Shown here: positions 45,416-54,588 of the stretch, piece after piece | Layout: every line of letters starts with the position of its first letter | Numbering within the stretch: the stretch's first letter is position 1 | Assembly (NCBI GenBank): GCA_963667455.2 | Contig: CAXXFR010000031.1 | Span: 62,001 to 126,000 of the forward strand | Source of the DNA: Bin55 sp963667455 | GTDB taxonomy: Bacteria; Pseudomonadota; Gammaproteobacteria; Pseudomonadales; Azotimanducaceae | Direction: 5' to 3' | Length of the DNA: 64,000 nt | Program-made: the position numbers and the translations under genes | The notes under the pieces: model-generated | The model's input: only the letters and a program-made list of their open reading frames with translations | Databases searched by the model: none | What the model was told of the DNA's origin: nothing

Positions 45416-47653
45416 ATGAACATTCCATTGAAGACGACGACTCTTACTCTTGCGGGAGAGCTGTGGCAGGACCTCAGGTCGGGTAAGGCAGTCTCAGCGG
45501 TTGCAGTCGGAACTACTGCTGCGTTTTTCCTGCTGATGACCCACATCGCCTATGCGACCTACGTTTTCTCGGGTTCGCTGGCACCTCATTTCTTCGAGGG
45601 TGCAAGCATGTTCCTATTTGGAGCTTGCGCGGCTTGTCTTATCGCAACGTTGACCAGTACCTACCGCGGAATGATCGCCGGGTTGTCTTCAACGCTAGCG
45701 GTTGCGATGGCTACCGTCTCTGCGGCCATTCAAACGACCGACTCGTCTCACTTCATAACCGTTGCAATGACCCTGATGCTGTGTGCTAGTTGCATCGGCA
45801 TTCTTTGTCTGGTGCTTGGACACTATGGTCTTGCGAATCTATTGCGTTTCATCCCTTATCCCGTAGGTTTGGGGTTTGTCGCCGGACTCGGCGGCAAGGT
45901 CACCCTTGCCTCATTGAGACTGATGGTGGATGAATTCAATTGGCACAGTCTCCATACCCTATTTGAGCTCGAGACTTTGTGGCGTTGGGTTCCGGGAATT
46001 GCCCTAGGGGGCATCCTGTATTGGTTGATGAAACGCTGGTCCAACATTCTTATCCTTCCAATTGTCGTGTGTGTAGCTGTCGTAGCTTTCTATGTCTCGC
46101 TGAGTGTGTTCGATATTTCGTTGGCGGAAGCAAGAACAGGCGGGCTATTGCTAACCGAAGTTGCTCAATCCAGCCAGTGGCCAACTATGGGTTTCAACGA
46201 CTTGAGCAGTGTGGATTGGGCCGCGATTGCATCACAGCTCCCGAACATCTTTGTTCTTTCTGCCATTGCCGTAATTGCGATTCCTATGTACTTGGCCGGG
46301 TTGGAGGTGGCGATCAAGGAAGATCTTGATTGGAACCGAGAGTTCAAGGCTTTTGGGTTGGCATCTACCGTGGCCGGTTTGGTAGGAGGAGTCATCGCAA
46401 TAACGAAAGTCTCGTCCTCGGTGCGAAGCAAGACGTTCGGAGCAAATTCCCGTCTTAGTGGGATTGTGGCAGCCGTCGCGCTGGCGTTGGTGCTCTTTTT
46501 AGGTAGCGGACTGCTGGCATTTCTCCCCACTCTGATTGTTGGAGGGATACTTCTGTTCTCTGGGCTAGGCATGCTACATCGAGGGATTGTCGAAGGCTAT
46601 CGGCTACTGCCTCCCATCGACTACGCGATCATCATTCTGATATTTGCGACCATTCAAGGCTTCGGATTGCTTGAAGGCCTAGGTGTCGGATTGTTGGCGA
46701 CTCTGATTTCCTTCGCGGTGCGACTCAGTCGCGTTGATCCGGTTGAGTCCCATACCTCAGCGGAAGAAGTTAGGAGTAGCAAAGCTCGACCAGTACCTGA
46801 AAGGGTCATCCTGCAGGAAGAAGGTACTTATCTCAAAGTCTATCGACTGCAGGGCTACATCTTCTTTGGTAGCGTCTCGCAACTCGCCAGTCATCTACGT
46901 GAATTGGTTCACAGCGACAATCCCCCGCTATGCATGATGCTGGACTTCACGGCTGTGTCGGGTATCGACTACTCGGCGGTGCATGTTCTAACCAGAGTAT
47001 TCGAGACAGCAAACAGGTCCAACATCCAAGTGGTTGTCGGAGCTGTTCCGAACCATGTCTTACACCTCATCAAACGCAACCTGCCTGAATCTGCATTCGC
47101 GAATCTGATCGTAGAGGACAACGAGGATCAAGCCCTTGAGCGTAGCGAGGACATCGTCATAGCGGCATGGAAAGCGGACGCAGAAGATGTTCAGAAACTG
47201 CGCAGTGCGCTACTGACCCGTACTGCAGCTCGAATTGAACAACATCTCGAACGGCAAATCGAATTTGAGGATCTAGTAGAAGAACTGAGGGGTTGGTTGA
47301 GTACTCGAGAATACGCCGTCGGGGATGCTCTCTTCGATGTCACGATGCAGCACGATGAACTTCTGCTTCTGACGGATGGTCTCGCGTCTTCGTACGACGC
47401 ATCTGGAAAGCGTCTCGCTCAATTTAGCCGGGGAGACTCGATTGAGTCTCTCGACAGCAGGGAGCAAGGTGTCCATTCGGTGGTCGCCGATCAACCCTGT
47501 ACGGCACTGGCGTTCAATCCCGTTAACCAGGAGCGACTGGAAGAGCAACAGCCAGAATTAGCGTTGAGACTCTATCGTTACCTTCTTCCAGATTGGTCCC
47601 GATCCGTGCATGAAGACAAGGCCGGTAAGAACAATGGGGTTTTGTCCAGGTGA
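45416..47653 (+). CDS. SulP-type anion transporter with STAS and cNMP-binding-like domain (copy 1)
   Basis: A 745-residue transporter. About twelve membrane helices make up residues 20-430, with FIPYPVGLGFVAGLGG near 165 as in SulP/SLC26. A STAS domain follows (about 460-585: YIFFGSVSQLASHLREL, LDFTAVSGIDYSAVHVL). The C-terminal 120 residues (EYAVGDALF, LLLLTDGLASSYD, RGDSIE) fit a cyclic-nucleotide-binding-like fold. The anion is unknown; sulfate, bicarbonate or a carboxylate are possible. It lies 49 bases after cobT and shares all domains with the copy at 48131. Confidence 0.85.
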   Translation: MNIPLKTTTLTLAGELWQDLRSGKAVSAVAVGTTAAFFLLMTHIAYATYVFSGSLAPHFFEGASMFLFGACAACLIATLTSTYRGMIAGLSSTLAVAMATVSAAIQTTDSSHFITVAMTLMLCASCIGILCLVLGHYGLANLLRFIPYPVGLGFVAGLGGKVTLASLRLMVDEFNWHSLHTLFELETLWRWVPGIALGGILYWLMKRWSNILILPIVVCVAVVAFYVSLSVFDISLAEARTGGLLLTEVAQSSQWPTMGFNDLSSVDWAAIASQLPNIFVLSAIAVIAIPMYLAGLEVAIKEDLDWNREFKAFGLASTVAGLVGGVIAITKVSSSVRSKTFGANSRLSGIVAAVALALVLFLGSGLLAFLPTLIVGGILLFSGLGMLHRGIVEGYRLLPPIDYAIIILIFATIQGFGLLEGLGVGLLATLISFAVRLSRVDPVESHTSAEEVRSSKARPVPERVILQEEGTYLKVYRLQGYIFFGSVSQLASHLRELVHSDNPPLCMMLDFTAVSGIDYSAVHVLTRVFETANRSNIQVVVGAVPNHVLHLIKRNLPESAFANLIVEDNEDQALERSEDIVIAAWKADAEDVQKLRSALLTRTAARIEQHLERQIEFEDLVEELRGWLSTREYAVGDALFDVTMQHDELLLLTDGLASSYDASGKRLAQFSRGDSIESLDSREQGVHSVVADQPCTALAFNPVNQERLEEQQPELALRLYRYLLPDWSRSVHEDKAGKNNGVLSR

Positions 47654-48130
47654 TCCGACTATTTGAAGATCTAAGACTGTGCCAAACCCGACAGTGCACG
47701 ATTCAGCGCATACGTAAAGAACTGTTCCTTTGCTTGGGCAGCTACCAGCGGTTCCCGTTTAATCCTGCGAACGGCTGTTGCAGCTGATTGTGTTCCTCCA
47801 AGAAGTACTAGTCACTACTGGCTACTCAAGAGGCTACCGTAAACCGGCAGTACCGCAACCAATCAACTTCCTTCAAACCGCCTACACAATAGTGCGTGTC
47901 GCTTAGTGCATTTGTCCTCGTAACATGGGGCTCTTAAGGGGTGAAGACTCCACAAGAGCCAAGTGTTGACTTGGGTGCTCAATCGACGAAACGGGTTCAA
48001 TGAGCTTCGATAGGTTCACTTGGTGATTTCAAATGGATTGCGCGTTGAAGACTCGACTCCGTTCGAGGCTTGCAACTAAACCCGTCTTGGGCATGACCTC
48101 GAGGGCTCAGCTGATCGGAACTCGAAATAG
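47654..48130. other. Intergenic stretch between SulP copies
   Basis: 477 bases with no convincing gene. It contains a stable two-part hairpin at 47929-47960. Nothing else is recognised. Confidence 0.35.
47929..47960 (+). other. Stable two-part hairpin upstream of second SulP gene
   Basis: GGCTCTT and AAGAGCC pair perfectly as the outer 7-bp stem. Inside, GGGGT and ACTCC pair (one G-U) around a GAAG tetraloop, with an AA/AC internal loop between the stems. No T-run follows, so a plain terminator is unlikely. It could be a leader RNA element. Confidence 0.35.
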
Positions 48131-50344
48131 GTGAACACTTCCCGGCAAGCGACGGTTCTTGCTTTCGCACGAGAACTGTGGAGGGACCTCAGATCGCGCA
48201 AGGCCATCGCCGCCGTGTCAACCGGGACCACTACCGGCATTGCGCTGCTCACGACTCATATCGCCTTTGCCACCTACATCTTTTCCGGTTCGCTATCTCC
48301 CCACGTCTCCAAGGGTGTGGGCTTGATCCTGTTTGGCGGATGCGCTGCCTGTCTCTTCACCGCCCTAACTAGCGGCTATCGGGGAAATATCGCCGGGGTG
48401 GCTCCTGCGTCAGTCGTTGCCATGGCCGTGATCGCATCTACCATGCAAGCCAGCGACTCTGCCTTGTTCGCCAGCGTCGTCGTGACCTTCATGCTGTGCG
48501 CTCTTTGCATCGGCATTCTGTGTTTGGTTCTCGGGCGATTTGGGCTCGCCAACCTGCTACGGTTCATTCCGTATCCGGTAGCCGCTGGATTTATCAGTGG
48601 AATCGGCGGAACCGTCATTCTCGCAGCGATGACCTTGATGGTGGACGATTTCCATTGGGACACACTCCCCTCTCTACTGGAGATCGACACGTTGTGGCGT
48701 TGGTTGCCAGGCATTGCCTTTGGGGGAATCTTGTACTGGATGATGAAGCGATGGTCCAACCCGCTGATTCTGCCCATTAGCGTCTCCATAGCAGTCTGCG
48801 CTTTCCATGTAACGTTGCTAGTGTTCGATACTTCGATGGAAACTGCGCGAACAAGCGGTCTGTTGCTAACCGAAGTCGCACGGGCCAATCAATGGCCGGC
48901 CTTGGGTTTCAACGACCTGATGACTGTCGATTGGACGGCGATCGCTCTGCAGTTCCCAAACATTCTGGTGCTTTGCGCCATCGCCGTAATTTCGATTGTG
49001 ATGAACATCGCCGGTTTGGAAGTCGCGATCAAGCAAGACCTCGATTGGAATCGGGAGTTCAAGGCTAGCGGAACGGCAAGTTCCATCGCCGGTCTTGGAG
49101 GTGGCACTGTGGCGTCCACAGTGCCTTCCGCCGCGGTGCGCAACAAGCTGTTCGGAGCGGACACCCGCCTTAGTGGAATTTTCGCGGCAAGCGTGTTGGC
49201 TTTAGCGCTGTTCTTCGGCGGACGAATGCTGGAATTCGTGCCTACCTTTCTCATAGGAGGGGTTCTGGTCTTCGCGGGTCTGAGCCTCCTGGATCAAGGG
49301 ATTGTCAAAGGCTTCAGACAGCTTCCCGTAATCGACTTGGCGATTATCGTGTTGATTTTCGTGACCATCCTAGGTTTCGGATTGCTCGAAGGCTTGGGAG
49401 TCGGACTGTTGGCGATTCTGGTTTCCTATGCCGTGCGACTCAGTCGCGTTGATCCGATCGAGTCACATAAATTGGGGGGAGATGTCAGAAGCAACAAGGC
49501 TCGCTCCGTGCCTGATCGGGTCATCCTTCAGGAAGAAGGAACTCGTCTCAGCATCTATCGTTTGCAGGGCTACATTTTCTTTGGCAGCGTCTCTCAACTG
49601 GCCAGCCGCCTTCGCGAACTCATTCAAAGCGACGATCCACCTATTTGTCTGATGCTGGATTTCACCGCCGTTTCCGGTATCGACTACTCGGCAGTGCATG
49701 TGTTGTCCAGACTGCTCGAGGCCGCCCATCGATCAGGCGTTCGAGTGGCAATTTGCGCAGTTCCGGACCATGTCTTGAACCTTGTCGAGCGCAACCTTCC
49801 CGATGCGGTGTTCACCAATCTGATCGTCGAGGACAACGAGGATCGTGCCCTCGAACGCAGCGAGGACATCCTCATTGCTTCCTGGAGAGCGAACGAAGAT
49901 GCTACTCAGGACCAACGCAGCCAGTTGCTAAGGCGAACAGCAAGCCGCATAGAACAGCAACTCGAGCGCCAAATCGAGTTTGAAGGATTAGTGGAAGAAC
50001 TAGAAGGTTGGCTCGAGTCCCGAGAATACGCCGTCGGGGATGCACTCTTCAGCATAGCGGCGCGGCGCGACGAACTCCAGCTGCTTACCGAGGGACAAGC
50101 ATCATCGTATGACTCGTCCGGCCATCGTATCCAGCAGTTCTGCGCGGGTGACTCCATCGAGCCTCTCTTAGGACGAGAGCAAGGTGTTTATTCGGTTGTC
50201 GCGGATCAACCCTCCAAGACGCTCGTCGTCAGTCCTTTGAACAGAGACCGTATAGAAGAGAATCAACCAGAATTGGCATTGAGGCTCTATCGATACTTAC
50301 TTCCCGACTGGACACGTTCGGTCCATAAAGAGGAGGAAAGCTAA
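48131..50344 (+). CDS. SulP-type anion transporter with STAS and cNMP-binding-like domain (copy 2)
   Basis: A 737-residue paralogue of the protein at 45416, alike along the whole length including the STAS (YIFFGSVSQLASRLREL, LDFTAVSGIDYSAVHVL) and the C-terminal cyclic-nucleotide-binding-like domain. The start is a GTG at 48131. Tandem duplication is clear. The two copies differ most in the loops and in the C-terminal domain, which suggests different regulation or anion preference. Confidence 0.85.
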   Translation: MNTSRQATVLAFARELWRDLRSRKAIAAVSTGTTTGIALLTTHIAFATYIFSGSLSPHVSKGVGLILFGGCAACLFTALTSGYRGNIAGVAPASVVAMAVIASTMQASDSALFASVVVTFMLCALCIGILCLVLGRFGLANLLRFIPYPVAAGFISGIGGTVILAAMTLMVDDFHWDTLPSLLEIDTLWRWLPGIAFGGILYWMMKRWSNPLILPISVSIAVCAFHVTLLVFDTSMETARTSGLLLTEVARANQWPALGFNDLMTVDWTAIALQFPNILVLCAIAVISIVMNIAGLEVAIKQDLDWNREFKASGTASSIAGLGGGTVASTVPSAAVRNKLFGADTRLSGIFAASVLALALFFGGRMLEFVPTFLIGGVLVFAGLSLLDQGIVKGFRQLPVIDLAIIVLIFVTILGFGLLEGLGVGLLAILVSYAVRLSRVDPIESHKLGGDVRSNKARSVPDRVILQEEGTRLSIYRLQGYIFFGSVSQLASRLRELIQSDDPPICLMLDFTAVSGIDYSAVHVLSRLLEAAHRSGVRVAICAVPDHVLNLVERNLPDAVFTNLIVEDNEDRALERSEDILIASWRANEDATQDQRSQLLRRTASRIEQQLERQIEFEGLVEELEGWLESREYAVGDALFSIAARRDELQLLTEGQASSYDSSGHRIQQFCAGDSIEPLLGREQGVYSVVADQPSKTLVVSPLNRDRIEENQPELALRLYRYLLPDWTRSVHKEEES

Positions 50345-50474
50345 TGCTGTCGAATTTTGTGCGTGAGTTGCATAAGTAGTCCGGCAGTCGCAATCAAGAC
50401 GGCTAACATGTGACTCCTTGCTGGTCACAGCGTACCTGTGCCCTCAAACATGGATCCCGTCTGGGTGCTAGCAA

Positions 50475-50845
50475 TTGAGTAACGGAGCCAAGAGAGAGAA
50501 TCATCTTGTACCGCAGTTCTACTTGCGGCACTTTTCTAGCGCACCCAAGCGCATCAATCTCTTCAACTTCGAAAGGCGCAGTCTAATCCACGGTGCGAGT
50601 ATCAAGCACCAGTGTTCGCGACGCAATTTCTACCAATTCGCACCATGTCTGGAGGATGCATTTGCCGAACTAGAAGGAAACGCAGCACGGGTGATACGGA
50701 GCATTGAAGAAGAAGATTGTTGCTTCCCCGATTCACTGTCGGACGATTGGCTCTCCCTACTATCGTATATTTTGTTTCAATATCTCAGAACTTCGAACGC
50801 TGCCAGGCTTACTGACGCACTCACTGAATACGTTGGGCAACTAAT
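50475..50845 (+). pseudogene. DUF4238 protein, 5' part (split by insertion sequence)
   Basis: The frame starts at a TTG and begins KRENHLVPQFYLRHFS, which matches the H-x-V-P-x-x-Y-L-R-x-F start of DUF4238 proteins. These are common in accessory and defence regions and their role is unknown. The native frame reaches TEYVGQL and is then broken by the insertion sequence beginning at 50846. Removing the element and one TAAT copy joins this part in frame to 52439. Confidence 0.8.
50842..50845. repeat. Target-site duplication TAAT, left copy
   Basis: TAAT directly precedes the left terminal inverted repeat of the IS1182-like element. The second copy is at 52435-52438. Confidence 0.75.
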
Positions 50846-52434
50846 GAGGCTGACGCAAAACTCCGCGATTTCGCCGTATTGAGGGGAACTTTCGGCGCCT
50901 GCGGATCGTCCAGCATATCGGTGGGCTGAATGGTGCATTGCCGTGGGACACAAATTCATCGCTGACGACGCCGAATCCGCCGATTGCATTCCGCGCAGGA
51001 TCGCCGACTACGTTCCCGACGACTCGCTGGCCCGCTTCATCGCCGAGGCGGTGTCCCGGCTGGATCTCTCCGGAGTCGAGGGCCAGTACGCGGAGGATGG
51101 GCGACGCGCCTATCCGCCGAAGCGCCTGCTGGCGGTGTGGCTGTACGGCTACGCGACCGGAGTGAACACCTCCCGGCCCCTTGCCCGGAATTGCAAGAAC
51201 GATCTGCGCTACATCTATCTGAGCGCCGGGCTGAAGCCCAAGCACGACACGCTGCTGCGCTTTCGCAACCGATGCGAGAAGCACTGGGACGAATGGATGC
51301 GGCAGATTCTGCTGGACGCCGCCGATCGGGGGCTCGTGGACCTGTCGCGGGTGTGCGTGGACGGCACGAAGATGAAGGGCAGCGCGAGTCTTGGCTGCAA
51401 CACGACCCTGATCCTGCTGAGACGGCAGGAGCGGGTGTTCTCGGATGCCATGGACCTGAGCGAGAGGGCGTCCTCGACCTGGGGCGAGGACGAGGCCGAG
51501 CATGCGGAGCTGCGCAGCGTGCTGGGCCGGAAGCTGGAGAGGGTGAGAGAGCTCGAGCGCGAGCTCGTCCGCCAGCACCTGGACGGCGAAGAGTCCGCTT
51601 CGGCGTCGGAGGAGAACGACGGTGGAACCGGGGACTCGGGGTCCGGGGAGGCGAAGCTGCCCGACGACGCACGGTGCAACACGACGGATCCGGACTCGCG
51701 CGTGATGAAGACCGCGAAGGGATCGTTCGAGCAGGGCTTCAACGGACAGATCGCCGTGGATCCGGACACCCACCTCGTGATGGCCGGCCACGTCAGCCAG
51801 GCCGCGAACGACAAGCGCGAGATCGAGCCCGCGCTGGAGGAGATCGCCGAGCTTCCCGAGGAGCTCGGCAAGGCCGAGGCGGTGATCGCCGACGCCGGCT
51901 ACTTCAGCAGGGAGAATCTGGAGAGGTGCGAGAACGCGGACGTGACTCCGTTCATCGCGCCCGGGCGCCGGCTGCCGGACGAGAAGCCGTCGGGCGACAA
52001 CAACATTGACGACACCAACGACAGCAGAACTGACGATTCGGACGCGGTTCGACGCAACGCCGAACGGCTGGCCGATCCCGACGGCCGACAGGTCTACGCG
52101 CAACGATCCTCCAGCGTCGAGACGGTGTTCGGCATCCTTCGCAGCGCGATGAAGTTCAACGAGTTCCACCTGCGGGGGATGAGAAAGGTGAACGCGGAGT
52201 GGAAGCTGGTGTGCGCGGCTTGGAACTTGAAACGCATGCATCGGCTCCTGGGGAGCAGTGCGCCTACTTGACGGAAAAAGGCGGAAAACGCGCCGAAAAC
52301 GCCTCAAAACGGCGAAAATCGGCCTTTTGAGACGCATCCAACGACAAAATCACCCCGGTTCGCCGCGAAAATCCGTTTCAGAGATGCGCCCGCCACACGC
52401 CGACCGACGTGCCAAACAGAATTGCGTCAGCCTC
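50846..52434 (+). mobile_element. IS1182-like insertion sequence, 1589 bp, complete
   Basis: The ends are perfect 13-bp inverted repeats: GAGGCTGACGCAA on the left and TTGCGTCAGCCTC on the right. A 4-bp TAAT duplication flanks it. One transposase gene fills the element. GC content is clearly above the flanking DNA, so it came from another background. Intact ends, transposase and target duplication, with undecayed flanks, indicate recent insertion. Confidence 0.85.
50943..52271 (+). CDS. IS1182-family transposase
   Basis: A 442-residue DDE transposase starting at a GTG. The N-terminal part has AYPPKRLLAVWLYGYATGV and KNDLRYIYLSAGLKPKHDT, typical of IS1182 transposases. The DDE residues are likely Asp in VCVDGTKMKG, Asp in IADAGYFS and Glu in SSSVETVFGILR. 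A variable, glutamate-rich insert lies between the first two. It appears full length and intact. Confidence 0.87.
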   Translation: MGHKFIADDAESADCIPRRIADYVPDDSLARFIAEAVSRLDLSGVEGQYAEDGRRAYPPKRLLAVWLYGYATGVNTSRPLARNCKNDLRYIYLSAGLKPKHDTLLRFRNRCEKHWDEWMRQILLDAADRGLVDLSRVCVDGTKMKGSASLGCNTTLILLRRQERVFSDAMDLSERASSTWGEDEAEHAELRSVLGRKLERVRELERELVRQHLDGEESASASEENDGGTGDSGSGEAKLPDDARCNTTDPDSRVMKTAKGSFEQGFNGQIAVDPDTHLVMAGHVSQAANDKREIEPALEEIAELPEELGKAEAVIADAGYFSRENLERCENADVTPFIAPGRRLPDEKPSGDNNIDDTNDSRTDDSDAVRRNAERLADPDGRQVYAQRSSSVETVFGILRSAMKFNEFHLRGMRKVNAEWKLVCAAWNLKRMHRLLGSSAPT

Positions 52435-52438
52435 TAAT
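52435..52438. repeat. Target-site duplication TAAT, right copy
   Basis: TAAT directly follows the right terminal inverted repeat, matching 50842-50845. Confidence 0.75.
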
Positions 52439-53114
52439 CGTCGAAAACGACGCAAAGTTCGCTGACATCGATCCCGCAAGCGTTAAACTGAGAAGTTCGC
52501 ACCCTGTCGCAGTCCCATTGAGCATCGCTCGAGACCTACTTCCTATTGCCCACAGTCTGCGACCTCACCTCTTTGTTAACACGACTGATCGAGAATTCAT
52601 TACAAGTGACGATCCTGTTGTGCTACACAATCAATTCTGTGAAGGGATCACACATGATGGGGTCAATGGGTGGAATTGCTCAGGTATACAGGCCTTTTTG
52701 CCGATTTCTGCGCGGAAGCTCATAGTCCTATACGACCACAACACCTATGTGATTTCCCAGTCGGGGCCAGACGTACACTCATCCAAACTAACACGTGAGT
52801 TTGATGTCGCACAACTTAACTCTCTGCAAATCCTTAACGCACACAAAAACATTTACTTTGCAGGAAGAACAGGAGTCAAGAAGACTGTCACTCATTGCGA
52901 GAAACTTAGCGTCCAGCGACCTTCAGAACGATCCACGTTTGTAGAAACCGAGGCTATCGAGAATACGAACGGCACTTCGAGCGCAATCCTTTGTACATTT
53001 CAACACCCGCTTCCTATCAAGCTCCGTGTGAGCAAGATTCGAATTAAAAAGCACGTGAAGAAGATCCCTCTTCGTGACCGGTCCACCATGTACCGAGTCG
53101 ACGCTCTTATGTAG
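52435..53114 (+). pseudogene. DUF4238 protein, 3' part
   Basis: Continuation of the split gene. With the insertion sequence and one TAAT removed, the joint reads QLIVENDAKFADID in frame. The rest has LFVNTTDREFITSDDPVVL, the SDxPV motif of DUF4238, and FLPISARKLIVLYD. It stops at 53114. No other lesion is visible, so the ancestral protein would be about 350 residues. Confidence 0.8.
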
Positions 53115-53162
53115 CACCGGGTGTAACTGGCCTAACAATTTGTTAGAATACACGACAACTAG

Positions 53163-54132
53163 CTGATTTGACGATGAAAAATGAATCGCAAGGAATTCTC
53201 AACCTGGCTGAGCCAGTACGACCGGCTGACGGAGTCCCAGAAAGCGCGTCTTCGGGAAGTGGCGAGAGAGGACGAGGGGTCGGTTCCCGAAGCGCTTCGA
53301 TCCCGCGAAGCCGAGCTTGACGAAGCCCGCGTCTGCATTCACTGCGGATCGAAAGGCGTCGTGCGCAACGGCAAGAGAGCCGGCCTGATTCGCTTCCGAT
53401 GCCGATCGGAAAGCTGCGGTCGCACCTTCAACGCCCTCACCGGCTCCAACCTGAAGAACATGCGTCTTCGAGGGAAGTGGACGCTCTACGAGCAGTGCCT
53501 GCGCGATCGGCTGCCATTGCACGAGGCCGCGAAGCGGTGCGGAATCAGCTACCGGACGGCGTTTCTGTGGCGTCATCGCTTTCTGGCGAATCTCGACGGA
53601 TCCGACAAGCTGAACGGGGTCGTCGAGATGGACGAGACCTACTTTCGCGAAAGCTGCAAGGGGGAACGAGCTCTGAGCAAGCGCAGGAAGCCGAGGAAGC
53701 GCGGGGTCGGGAAGCGTCCTTCGGAGGCCGACGACGCGGTGCAGCTTCCCGTGCTGACCGCCGTGGCCCGAGGGGGAGGCACCCGTGCCTGGCTGCTGCC
53801 GACCACGGAGGAGGACGCCGTGCGACTCTCGATGAGAGCGTGGCTGAATCGGGACTGCGTGCTCGTGACGGACGGGCATCCCAGCTACCGGGCTGCCAAT
53901 CGGAAACTCGGACACCATCACGAGTCGCTGAACCAGCGTCGCGGCGAATGGAAGCGGGGCAGCTTCCACCTCAACACCGTCAACAATCGGCACGAGGCGA
54001 TGAAGAGCATCTGCAACCGTCGTCACAGGGGCGTGTCCACTCGATACTTCGACAACTACGCGTCCTGGCTCATGTGCAGCGAGTTTCGAACGGACAAGAC
54101 TCACGATCCGCAGCTGTTCCAGGTCGAATCAG
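53163..54132 (+). mobile_element. IS1595-like insertion sequence, about 970 bp
   Basis: Imperfect inverted ends: CTGATTTGACGATGAAAA on the left and, on the opposite strand at the right, CTGATTCGACCTGGAACA; 14 of the first 20 positions match. No 8-bp target duplication is visible (ACAACTAG against ACGTTCAA), so one end may have been rearranged or the ends are misplaced. It lies 50 bases after the DUF4238 remnant. Confidence 0.55.
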
Positions 54133-54158
54133 ACGTTCAAACACCGATAGATACATAA
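53181..54158 (+). CDS. IS1595-family transposase
   Basis: A 325-residue transposase. An N-terminal zinc ribbon (CIHCGSKG and FRCRSESCGRTF) is followed by a helix-turn-helix (LHEAAKRCGISYRTAFLWRH) and the ISXO2-type catalytic domain: VVEMDETYF, LVTDGHPSY and a C-terminal His-Asn-Glu-type motif in NTVNNRHEAMKS. The reading frame runs 26 bases past the proposed right end. It appears intact. Confidence 0.87.
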   Translation: MNRKEFSTWLSQYDRLTESQKARLREVAREDEGSVPEALRSREAELDEARVCIHCGSKGVVRNGKRAGLIRFRCRSESCGRTFNALTGSNLKNMRLRGKWTLYEQCLRDRLPLHEAAKRCGISYRTAFLWRHRFLANLDGSDKLNGVVEMDETYFRESCKGERALSKRRKPRKRGVGKRPSEADDAVQLPVLTAVARGGGTRAWLLPTTEEDAVRLSMRAWLNRDCVLVTDGHPSYRAANRKLGHHHESLNQRRGEWKRGSFHLNTVNNRHEAMKSICNRRHRGVSTRYFDNYASWLMCSEFRTDKTHDPQLFQVESDVQTPIDT

Positions 54159-54297
54159 GAGCGCCGAGTCGACCTCCCTCCTGCCCACGAGAATCAATTG
54201 GATAGAGACGAAATTGCTCCAGGCCCTTATCGCGTCATGAAAACGACTAGAATCTGACCCAGGTCGATCCATTCTTGTCACGGTCTCTCGTAAGAAA

Positions 54298-54326
54298 TTG
54301 ACCACTTTGCTTCGGTTCCCTATACT
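54298..54326 (+). promoter_or_regulatory. Near-consensus promoter giving a leaderless transcript
   Basis: TTGACC (54298-54303) and TATACT (54321-54326) are exactly 17 bases apart. The start codon at 54333 lies seven bases after the -10, where transcription should begin. The mRNA would have no leader, and no ribosome site is present upstream of the ATG. Confidence 0.6.
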
Positions 54327-54332
54327 CTTCGA

Positions 54333-54557
54333 ATGGCTTCCTCTACTCCCCCAGTCGCGACCTACCGTTATCACTTTGTGGTCGATTCCAAAGTCATCCT
54401 AGTAGGGATCACCACGGACCTAGCTCGACGTGAACGTGAACACCAAAAGCGGTGGCCGACAGGTCGTATCTGTCGCGTCGGCGATCCGACCTCCCACGCC
54501 GAAGCATGGGCGTGGGAACAAGAACAGACACGGGACGCGTTAAGCGACACCGGATAA
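54333..54557 (+). CDS. Small GIY-YIG-like protein
   Basis: A 74-residue protein. RYHFVVDSKVILVGITTDLA followed by RREREHQKRW matches the GIY-YIG nuclease pattern, in which a strand, VGIT (for YIGxT), an L, an Arg and a His are conserved. A Glu-rich end (AWAWEQEQ) may supply the metal-binding Glu. It is shorter than typical GIY-YIG nucleases, and the first strand has YHF in place of GIY, so activity is uncertain. The start is supported by the promoter position. It lies 31 bases before the SIR2-like gene. Confidence 0.65.
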   Translation: MASSTPPVATYRYHFVVDSKVILVGITTDLARREREHQKRWPTGRICRVGDPTSHAEAWAWEQEQTRDALSDTG

Positions 54558-54588
54558 CGCTCGGACTCGCGGATCTATCAGTAGCTTC

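Noticed and set aside
50841..52337. 498-codon open frame antisense to the IS1182-like transposase
   Set aside because: It mirrors a GC-rich transposase gene; the product is rich in Arg, Leu and Ala without any domain, as expected for a frame opened by high GC.
53115..53162. GGGTGTAAC near 53119 and AAACACC near 54139 as ends of the IS1595-like element
   Set aside because: Only about five bases match as inverted repeats; the CTGATT(T/C)GAC ends at 53163 and 54132 fit better.
53199..54104. 301-codon open frame antisense to the IS1595-like transposase
   Set aside because: Same reason; the sense strand encodes a complete transposase with all motifs.
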